This document shows positions 24,707-30,549 of a stretch of DNA of 30,549 nucleotides, one piece after another. The notes under the pieces were generated by a model. The model did not search any database, was not told the DNA's origin, and worked only from the letters and a program-made list of their open reading frames with translations. How positions within the stretch are numbered: the first letter of the stretch is position 1; every line of letters begins with the position of its first letter. Origin of the DNA: Ethanoligenens sp047722935 (GTDB taxonomy: Bacteria > Bacillota > Clostridia > Oscillospirales > Ethanoligenentaceae); NCBI GenBank assembly GCA_047722935.1, contig JBDNZS010000035.1:1-30549 (forward strand). The letters run 5' to 3'. A program made the position numbers and the translations under genes.

Positions 24707-25954
24707 TCACCTGTAATCAATGGGGTTCGTGTTGATTTCGACCGCAATTCCCTGTGCCGTCAGCATACGGAAAAATACGCGCTGCACATCCGGGCGAATA
24801 ATCGGCGAGGTAAAGCTGATATTGAGCACATCTCCAAAGGAACAAACGCACGCCTGCAATTTCTCGGTGCTGTTGATCATGCCAAACGACCGGATATACG
24901 GTTTTAACTCCTTTGGCATGTCCACCGCTCCGATATTGGACAATCCAGCGGTTTCCTGCAATGTAGAACAAAAGTACAGGAATTGCAAGGCATAATTTTT
25001 CAAGAACAGCGGTACCACACGGGCAAACGGATTGTGTTCCACCGCGCTGTTGGTATTGATGCTGCGCCTGAGGTTTTCAATACTCAGTCCATCTGTAAGC
25101 TCCCACTCCACCTTTTTCAGCACGGATGCAAACGTATCCGCACTCTTACCGAAATCGTACGGAATAGGCAGAACACTGAAAAAGTTGCGGGCGGACTGGG
25201 ATGGAAAGTGCTTACGCAGATTGACCGGCACCGTGAGGACAACCGGCTTTTTAGCGGCACGTGTTGGCGCTACCCGATAGATTGCCAGCAGCAGGCATGT
25301 GCACAGATAAGCGGTCAGCGTCGTGCGGTGGCTATGTGCCGCATCCAGCACTGCTTTGGTACTCATCAAACCCGTAATGACCTTGATGCGGTGCTCGGGA
25401 TAATGAAATCCCCGCAGTTTATAGGCAGCCTTCCAATTGAGGGGATGAACATTTTGAGAACCGGTATAATATTTTAGGAAACTGTCGTCGTTCATCTGCT
25501 CATCGGAGGCAAAGGTATCTTGCGGCGGCTCCATCAGCCCATGTTTTTTGCAAAGATATTTAGTCACGAGTGTCTGAAGAAAATGCAGCGCGCCGGTGCC
25601 GTCGGCAAGCACATGATAGATTTCCAAATGAATGCTGTTCCGATAATAACTGACATCGAACAGCAGATGTTTGGACGCGTATTTGGAAAGCGGTGCGCAA
25701 GGCTCGCGGTCTTCGGGATGAGCAACGGGTGTGGCATCGGTGTATTCCAGATAGTACCAAAATGCACCTTTCCGCAAAACGCGTTTAAACACACGGAAAA
25801 TCTGCATGGTCTCGTCCAGCGCCGTTTGCAGAACGGTCGGGTCAACCTCCTCGTGCAGCTCACAAGAGAGGCGAAACACCTTCGGATCGGCCTTGCGAAC
25901 CGCAGCGGGAAAAATATTGGCTGCATTGTCCAGCTTATCCCAACTGTTCTGCAT
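24707..25954 (-). CDS. HxxxDG acyltransferase / condensation-domain-like protein
   Basis: 415-residue protein of the chloramphenicol-acetyltransferase-like fold used by condensation domains, wax-ester synthases and alcohol acetyltransferases. The catalytic motif HVLADGTG gives His114, Asp118 and Gly119. Downstream VPVNLRKHFP and the late LSNIGAVDMP block correspond to the conserved second-half motifs of such enzymes (R/N-loop and SNxG). It is a stand-alone enzyme with no carrier domain. It probably moves an acyl group between a CoA or carrier and an alcohol or amine; the substrate cannot be told from sequence. ATG 25954 is preceded by GGAAGGGTG and overlaps the end of the hydrolase gene by 20 bases, so the two are coupled. 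Confidence 0.8.
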   Translation of the reverse strand: MQNSWDKLDNAANIFPAAVRKADPKVFRLSCELHEEVDPTVLQTALDETMQIFRVFKRVLRKGAFWYYLEYTDATPVAHPEDREPCAPLSKYASKHLLFDVSYYRNSIHLEIYHVLADGTGALHFLQTLVTKYLCKKHGLMEPPQDTFASDEQMNDDSFLKYYTGSQNVHPLNWKAAYKLRGFHYPEHRIKVITGLMSTKAVLDAAHSHRTTLTAYLCTCLLLAIYRVAPTRAAKKPVVLTVPVNLRKHFPSQSARNFFSVLPIPYDFGKSADTFASVLKKVEWELTDGLSIENLRRSINTNSAVEHNPFARVVPLFLKNYALQFLYFCSTLQETAGLSNIGAVDMPKELKPYIRSFGMINSTEKLQACVCSFGDVLNISFTSPIIRPDVQRVFFRMLTAQGIAVEINTNPIDYR

Positions 25955-26879
25955 ATGCACCCTTCCCATCCAAAAAAGCATTGATATATTGATAGCACCG
26001 TTTGACCTGTGCAAAACGCGGCGGCAGTGAAATAAATCCATGCAGTGCATCTTTCATACGGTATATCTGCGCTTCATTCCCAAACTGCCGCAGTTTTTCC
26101 CCATACGCCTCCCCTTCGTCCCGCAGTGGATCGAACTCCGCCGTCACAATCAGTGTGTGCGGCTGTCCTATCAGATGATCGGATAAAAGAGGGGCGAAAT
26201 AGGGGCTGTCTTTATCCTGCTGGTCACGTATATACAGTGCCGAGTAATCACACAGGCGTTTTGAAGTCAGCAAATAGTCTTTGCCATTTTCCTGCACGGA
26301 TGGAAACGGGGATGACTCACTGTGATCGTTATAGGTAAGCGGATACAACAGTATCTGCCGCCCAACATGAAATTCTCCGCGTTCCGCAGCCATCAGACTG
26401 ACTACAGCGGCTAGGTTTCCACCCGCGCTGTCCCCCATCAAGATGATTTCCTTGTCGGAAACTTCCAGAGGTAGATGCTCCACAAACAGCCTTTTGGCCA
26501 CCTGATAACAATCCTGCACCGCGCAGGGAAATGGAAATTCCGGCGCAAGACGGTAATTCAGCGACAACACGCGACGGCCTGTTTGATTAGAAAGCACCGC
26601 GCAGGTTCGTGTATAATTCCCGATATTTCCAGTGACCCACCCGCCCCCATGGAAAAACAGGATGATTTCATCGGAGCGGCGGCACTTGGGTGAAAAAGAG
26701 CGCACCGTCAAAGGGTATCCATCCACCTTGATCTGGGCATCCCATGTTTTATATAACGGCTTGAACGCCAGATGCGTGAGCGTGTTGAGAAATCGGTCGA
26801 CTTTATAATTGTTTCTCACATCGATGTCGTTGTAAGAGATTGCTTTCAGTGCCGCACGCATAAACTTGTTGATGGCCAT
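25935..26879 (-). CDS. Alpha/beta hydrolase (acetyl esterase / HSL family)
   Basis: 314-residue alpha/beta hydrolase-3 family protein. The oxyanion-hole motif HGGG is at 77-80, the nucleophile elbow GDSAGG at 149-154 (Ser151), the acid Asp250 in EFDPLRDEG and the catalytic His280 in LHGF. Members hydrolyse short-chain esters or acylated sugars and lipids. No signal peptide is seen, so it acts in the cytoplasm. ATG 26879 has AAGGGGTG six bases upstream; a GTG at 26888 overlaps that RBS. First gene of the three-gene cassette with its own likely promoter at 26918-26946. Confidence 0.88.
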   Translation of the reverse strand: MAINKFMRAALKAISYNDIDVRNNYKVDRFLNTLTHLAFKPLYKTWDAQIKVDGYPLTVRSFSPKCRRSDEIILFFHGGGWVTGNIGNYTRTCAVLSNQTGRRVLSLNYRLAPEFPFPCAVQDCYQVAKRLFVEHLPLEVSDKEIILMGDSAGGNLAAVVSLMAAERGEFHVGRQILLYPLTYNDHSESSPFPSVQENGKDYLLTSKRLCDYSALYIRDQQDKDSPYFAPLLSDHLIGQPHTLIVTAEFDPLRDEGEAYGEKLRQFGNEAQIYRMKDALHGFISLPPRFAQVKRCYQYINAFLDGKGAYAEQLG

Positions 26880-26917
26880 TGCCCGCACCCCTTACCCTGA
26901 CGCTTTGGATTATTCTA

Positions 26918-26946
26918 ATCGTACCACGACTAAAGAAATTTTGCAA
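26918..26946 (-). promoter_or_regulatory. Candidate promoter of the hydrolase cassette
   Basis: On the minus strand, TTGCAA (26946-26941), 17 bases, TACGAT (26923-26918), each matching four of six consensus bases. No terminator is visible between the upstream PBP gene and this point, so read-through is also possible. Confidence 0.45.
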
Positions 26947-27055
26947 TGTAATACACAAGACTATGCAGGCCTATCGCGTTCTTTACGTATCCCATGCAAG
27001 CAACGGGGATGCGGCAGTCCTTTCTGCGCAGTTGTCCATCATGCAGCCAACGTTT

Positions 27056-29275
27056 CTATTGTACCGTGATATTGTTGTTACGGAATTTCACCGTAACAAC
27101 AGCACCGGGCGCAACTTTTGTGCCGGCGGCCACATCCTGTTCATAGGCGGCCTCACCTGTATCGGTCAGGCTGGCACCGGTCAGATTTGCATTCAGACCC
27201 GCTGCGGTCAGCGTCTGACTGACCTGTGCGGGTGTCATGCCGGACAACGACGGAACGCTGATCGTCTGCTGAATCGCCGCACCATCCGTATACAGCACAA
27301 TGGTGCCGTTTCGGGGAATTGCTTCCCCGGACGCGGGAGATTGGGCGGTCACGGTCTGTCCGCTGCCTTGTACCTTAACGCTCAAGCCCTGCCCTTTCAG
27401 TAAATTGGACGCGTCCGTCACCGTACGTCCGGTCAAGTTCGGTGTCTTAATTGCCAGCTTGGCCAGCTCGGCGGCAGTATATTGCGGTTCCACCCCTAAA
27501 TATGGCAAAATCTCAGAAAAAATATTGCCTACCACCGGTGACGCGATGACGCCCCCGTAATTGCTTACAGGGTTGTGCGGCTCATCCATCATGAAGAGTA
27601 CCGCATACTGTGGGTCGTCAGACGGCGCCACGCCGGCAAACTCGGCAACGCGCGCGGTGGGATCTTTACTGTCCAATTTCTGCGCTGTTCCCGTTTTACC
27701 ACCGATGCGATAGCCCGCAACATACGCATTTTTACCGCTTCCCTCGCTTACTTCCATTTCCAGTATCTTGTCCATTTCCTGAGAGGTTTCCGTGGAAATG
27801 ACCTGCCGTTTGACATTGGTGCTGAATGTTTTGACCACGTTGCCGCTTGCGTCAATAATTTCCCGCACCACATGCGGCTGCACCAGATAGCCGCCATTTG
27901 CAGCTGCGGCGACTGCAGTGATGAGCTGGACGGCCGTAAACTTGTTGCTCTGCCCAAATGCAGAAGACGCCAGCTCCACAGGCCCATATTTGTCTTTTGG
28001 AATGGTGATGCTGTTTGTTTCACCCGGCAGATCAATGCCGGTCTTATCGGTCAAGCCAAAATCAGATACATACTTGTAAAAATTGGTGATACCCAGCCGC
28101 TGCCCGACTTCGATGAACACGACATTGATTGATTGCTCAAATCCTTTGAGAAATGTGACCTGCCCATATCCGTTGTTCCAATCGTGAAACGTCGTACCCG
28201 AAACGGTAATGGAGCCAGGATCATCGAACATGTCGTTTTCATGCACCACACCCTCCTCCAGCCCGCCGGACGCTGTGATGATCTTAAACGTCGAACCGGG
28301 TTCATATGGTTCGCTGATAGCCTTGTTTTTCCATTGAGTCTGCAACGCCTGCGACGTCGCTGTTTTCAATTCCGTTCCAGTCAAGGCAGACAGCTGCTTC
28401 TGCACGGTGGAATCGACCACGGTATATGGGTTGTTGAGATCATATCCCGGCGCGGTTGCCATGCCGAGAATCTCCCCATTCTTCACATTCATCACGATAC
28501 CGGTCACGCGGTTGGTTACGTTGTTGTCGGTCAGTGCCTTTTGCAAATTGCTTTCCAGTGCCTGCTGCACCGTCTCATCGATAGTAAGCACCAAGTTGTT
28601 TCCGTTTTGCGCCGCCACATACTCGCCGGTATTGTAAGGCATGTCCTCTCCGTTTGGCGTTCTTTCTGCAACGCTTTTTCCCGGGATACCTTTGAGCACA
28701 CTGTCATACTGCGCTTCCACACCGGCCAGCCCTTGTCCATCCGAGCCTGTAAAGCCAATCAACTGGGATGCAAAATTGCCAAACGGATAGTACCGCTTAC
28801 TGTCCTGCGTCAATCCGATACAGCCGATATTTTTCTTCTTCATAAACTGCGTGATGGCATCCGCCTGCGGCTTGGGAATCTTTTTAGAAATAACAACATA
28901 CTTGGACTGATTGTTAATCTGTTTATATAGAGTGTCCCGATTAATACCCAGTATCTTAGACAGATTATCGGCAATGGCATTTCGTTGCGTTTCCCCTTTG
29001 ATATACGCCGGTGACACGGCGACATCCCATGCGGTCGCGCTTTCTGCGAGCGGTGTCATATTTCGATCATAAATGGAACCCCGCTGTGCGGGAATCATCT
29101 GTTCACTGAATTGCTGTTGAACCGCCCGTGCCGCATAGAAATTTGCATTTACAATCTGAAGATTGACCAGTCTTCCAAATAAAGTAAAGAAACCAAATGC
29201 GAACAGTATGCAAACCACAATCAGCTTTATGAACATGATGTTCTTTTCGTTTCTTTTTCGCTTGATTTTTTTCAT
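27056..29275 (-). CDS. PASTA-domain class B penicillin-binding protein (PBP2 / SpoVD type)
   Basis: 739-residue peptidoglycan transpeptidase anchored by one N-terminal membrane helix (IKLIVVCILFAFGFFTLFG) after a Lys/Arg-rich start. The dimerisation domain begins at RGSIYDRNMTPLAES. The transpeptidase motifs are STFK (Ser328), SIN (in EQSINVVF) and KTG (Lys527). Two PASTA domains close the protein (from about PNLTGRTV and from VPSLSGMT). Architecture fits SpoVD, needed for the spore cortex, or the divisional PBP2x/FtsI. It is not next to other cell-division genes, so the exact paralogue cannot be fixed. The ATG at 29275 is chosen; a TTG at 29287 adds four residues. No strong RBS is seen for either. 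Confidence 0.9.
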   Translation of the reverse strand: MKKIKRKRNEKNIMFIKLIVVCILFAFGFFTLFGRLVNLQIVNANFYAARAVQQQFSEQMIPAQRGSIYDRNMTPLAESATAWDVAVSPAYIKGETQRNAIADNLSKILGINRDTLYKQINNQSKYVVISKKIPKPQADAITQFMKKKNIGCIGLTQDSKRYYPFGNFASQLIGFTGSDGQGLAGVEAQYDSVLKGIPGKSVAERTPNGEDMPYNTGEYVAAQNGNNLVLTIDETVQQALESNLQKALTDNNVTNRVTGIVMNVKNGEILGMATAPGYDLNNPYTVVDSTVQKQLSALTGTELKTATSQALQTQWKNKAISEPYEPGSTFKIITASGGLEEGVVHENDMFDDPGSITVSGTTFHDWNNGYGQVTFLKGFEQSINVVFIEVGQRLGITNFYKYVSDFGLTDKTGIDLPGETNSITIPKDKYGPVELASSAFGQSNKFTAVQLITAVAAAANGGYLVQPHVVREIIDASGNVVKTFSTNVKRQVISTETSQEMDKILEMEVSEGSGKNAYVAGYRIGGKTGTAQKLDSKDPTARVAEFAGVAPSDDPQYAVLFMMDEPHNPVSNYGGVIASPVVGNIFSEILPYLGVEPQYTAAELAKLAIKTPNLTGRTVTDASNLLKGQGLSVKVQGSGQTVTAQSPASGEAIPRNGTIVLYTDGAAIQQTISVPSLSGMTPAQVSQTLTAAGLNANLTGASLTDTGEAAYEQDVAAGTKVAPGAVVTVKFRNNNITVQ

Positions 29276-29428
29276 ATATAGATTCAAACCCCAACTATTT
29301 TACTATAATTACCAGATAAAAACTGGATAGCAGACTACTTCGTTTACCATCTTACCACATTTTTCACACACACACCAGATTTACAGAAAATCCGGGATGA
29401 AAATTCCTTCTCTTCCATGCTTGTTATC

Positions 29429-29458
29429 TTGACAGTTGCACAATGTGCCATGTATCAT
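29429..29458 (+). promoter_or_regulatory. Promoter of the small basic-protein gene
   Basis: TTGACA (29429-29434), 18 bases, TATCAT (29453-29458). Transcription from about 29465 to the hairpin near 29722 would give an RNA of roughly 260 bases. Confidence 0.7.
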
Positions 29459-29551
29459 ATAACTGATTTGTTTACGTTGCGGAAGAAAGGATAAAATGAG
29501 AATTAACCGGTCTATCCATGCAACATACCATGCAGGAGGAGAACGAAAATC

Positions 29552-29863
29552 ATGGAAAAATTTATTTTTAAAGAAAAAATGAGCAAGAAAGCCAGACGCG
29601 CCCTTGATCAGTCCAGGCGCGGCACATGGGGAACACAAAGCCCCATCACTCGAACGGTGGAAAGCAAAAAAATATATAACCGCAAAAAAGATCGGTGGGA
29701 TAAAAATCCTACCGATCTTTTTTGCGGTTATATAGCCTACACCCAGCGAATTCCAAAACTTATAATATTATTAATAAGAACATATCGGTGGTACAAAATA
29801 GGGTATTCAAGCGATTTAGCGGATATCCGATGGGAAAAGAAGATGAAAACTATGGTGTTTTAA
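29552..29863 (+). CDS. Small basic protein with an in-frame terminator; candidate ArfA/BrfA-like ribosome-rescue factor
   Basis: Begins at an ATG with the strong RBS AGGAGGAGAA (from about 29534). The first 50 residues are very basic (MEKFIFKEKMSKKARRALD ... PITRTVESKKIYNRKK). The reading frame has no stop until 29861, yet a 29-bp hairpin with U-tracts (29673-29734) lies within it. The transcript should therefore end near codon 57 with no stop codon, giving a tail like DRWDKNPTDLF. The stretch past the hairpin looks non-coding. ArfA of enterobacteria and BrfA of Bacillus use such truncated, tmRNA-sensitive messages, and the P-x-x-R / V-E-x-K-K / Y-x-R-K pattern resembles the ArfA tail. Those parallels are from memory, not a search. 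Functional translation is fairly sure; the role is an inference. Confidence 0.6.
   Translation: MEKFIFKEKMSKKARRALDQSRRGTWGTQSPITRTVESKKIYNRKKDRWDKNPTDLFCGYIAYTQRIPKLIILLIRTYRWYKIGYSSDLADIRWEKKMKTMVF
29673..29734. terminator. Strong bidirectional terminator inside the small reading frame
   Basis: 29-base arms (29673-29701 and 29706-29734) pair with a single G-U and a 4-base A loop. The inner stem GATCGGTGGGAT / ATCCTACCGATC is flanked by six A on the left and six T on the right, so it works in both directions: for the small gene on the plus strand and for the MntR-like gene on the minus strand. Confidence 0.9.
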
Positions 29864-29868
29864 GCATT

Positions 29869-30351
29869 TTAACGCAACGCCTTTTTTTGAAATTCATTTA
29901 GGTTGTCAGCGGTGGATGGACTGTCCTTGAAAAAATTCAAGAGAACCTCTAGGTGCTTAACCGTATGCCGGTTTAACGAGTGTTCTACCAATTCAGTCTC
30001 TTCTAGGCTGTCCCTAATACCGATTAGCTTAAAAAAACGTTCAATGGTATTGTGGCGTCTCAGCAAAAAAGCGCCCGCCTCGCGTCCGCTATCTGTTAAA
30101 AGGATAATTTCCCGCTGCTCATATTTTAGATAACCGAGATTGGTCAGTTTGAAGACCATTTTAGATGCGGAAGAAGGCGTGACATTTAATAACTCTGCTA
30201 TTTTTCCAACGCGGGTGTATTTGTTGGTTTCACAACAACGAAAAACCATCTCCAGATAGTCCTCCAACGCCGGCGTCAATTGTCCGGCCTGTTGGTTAAG
30301 TTTTTGGTAACCGCGGACTGTGCGAAATTCAGAATGGCTGTCCTTAGGCAT
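29869..30351 (-). CDS. mntR: MntR-like metal-dependent transcriptional regulator (DtxR family)
   Basis: 160-residue DtxR-family protein with an N-terminal winged helix (YTRVGKIAELLNVTPSSASKMVFKL) and a helical dimerisation domain, and no SH3 domain. Alignment by eye to Bacillus MntR puts all six metal ligands in place: Asp31 and Glu34 (EDYLE), His100 (RRH), Glu120, Glu123 and His124 (TELVEHSL). That set favours manganese over the iron-type DtxR/IdeR. It should repress Mn uptake genes when Mn is plentiful. The ATG at 30351 has GGAAAGGA about 9 bases upstream; a frame open to 30414 is not supported. MntR-box-like sites lie upstream and over its first codons. Confidence 0.82.
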   Translation of the reverse strand: MPKDSHSEFRTVRGYQKLNQQAGQLTPALEDYLEMVFRCCETNKYTRVGKIAELLNVTPSSASKMVFKLTNLGYLKYEQREIILLTDSGREAGAFLLRRHNTIERFFKLIGIRDSLEETELVEHSLNRHTVKHLEVLLNFFKDSPSTADNLNEFQKKALR

Positions 30352-30403
30352 CGTATCAAGTCCTTTCCGGTGCTCAATACAGTATATTCGTAACACATTC
30401 AGT

Positions 30404-30432
30404 TTAGGCACCATATATTGCCTAAGGGAAAC
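30404..30432. promoter_or_regulatory. Candidate MntR operator
   Basis: Palindrome TTAGGCA-N8-TGCCTAA (30404-30425). Its right half extends into TTGCCTAAGGGAAAC (30418-30432), which matches 13 of 15 positions of the Bacillus MntR box TTGCCTTAAGGAAAC as I remember it. It overlaps the region upstream of a TATACT -10 (minus strand, 30386-30381) for the mntR-like gene, so autoregulation is likely. Confidence 0.6.
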
Positions 30433-30549
30433 ATTCTATAGCACCGGAAAAGTACTAAGGATCTCTTTTGCGGCTCATGCCCTGAAAGATATCAGACGTT
30501 GTCCCAAAGTCCGTGGAAATTGAAAGTGACAGCTCCGGGTATAGTCTGG

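Noticed and set aside
27074..27100. 10-bp inverted repeat GTTGTTACGG / CCGTAACAAC as a terminator
   Set aside because: It lies inside the last codons of the PBP gene and has no T-run on either strand.

Overview
The window looks like a chromosomal segment of an endospore-forming Firmicute of class Clostridia, possibly Oscillospirales-like. The order is a guess; the class rests on a complete spoIIA operon, a Gram-positive-type PTS with a regulatory Ser in HPr, BirA/BioY biotin control, a PASTA-domain transpeptidase and Shine-Dalgarno-rich gene starts. Base composition is moderate and even. I see no phage, transposase, tRNA or rRNA. One run of 100 N (23907-24006) is an assembly gap inside a tandem repeat.

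Layout. 1-880: gpmA (glycolysis), ended by a bidirectional hairpin. 882-3584 (minus): a membrane-anchored MutS-like ATPase and birA. 3659-5294 (plus): a promoter and BirA operator driving bioY-bioB. 5603-9539 (minus): deoR/fruR-type regulator, fruK, ptsH, ptsI, a sugar-phosphorylation operon without its own permease. 9769-14300 (plus): valS behind a consensus promoter, a bacteriohemerythrin gene, then folC. 14487-16033: spoIIAA-spoIIAB-sigF, the forespore sigma-factor switch. 16278-20596: sbcD-sbcC. 20599-23658: a TPP riboswitch controlling thiG-thiH-thiE-thiS. 23650-24006: a 91-bp tandem repeat whose first copy forms the thi terminator and the last codons of thiS. 24043-26879 (minus): a three-gene cassette of alpha/beta hydrolase, HxxxDG acyltransferase-like protein and zinc-ribbon membrane protein. 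27056-29275 (minus): a PBP2/SpoVD-type transpeptidase. 29429-29734 (plus): a self-contained unit of promoter, RBS and small basic ORF whose intrinsic terminator lies before the stop codon. 29869-30351 (minus): an MntR-like metal regulator with MntR-box-like sites.

The most interesting item is the small gene at 29552. Its mRNA should end at a 29-bp hairpin inside the reading frame, so it would be a non-stop message. Its basic C-terminal pattern (P-x-x-R ... V-E-x-K-K ... Y-x-R-K-K) recalls the ArfA/BrfA ribosome-rescue factors, which are controlled by exactly this layout. Other points worth a look are the thiS C-terminus created by a repeat, the hydrolase/acyltransferase/zinc-ribbon cassette, and several well-formed regulatory sites: a BirA operator, a TPP antiterminator, FruR-like direct repeats and MntR boxes.
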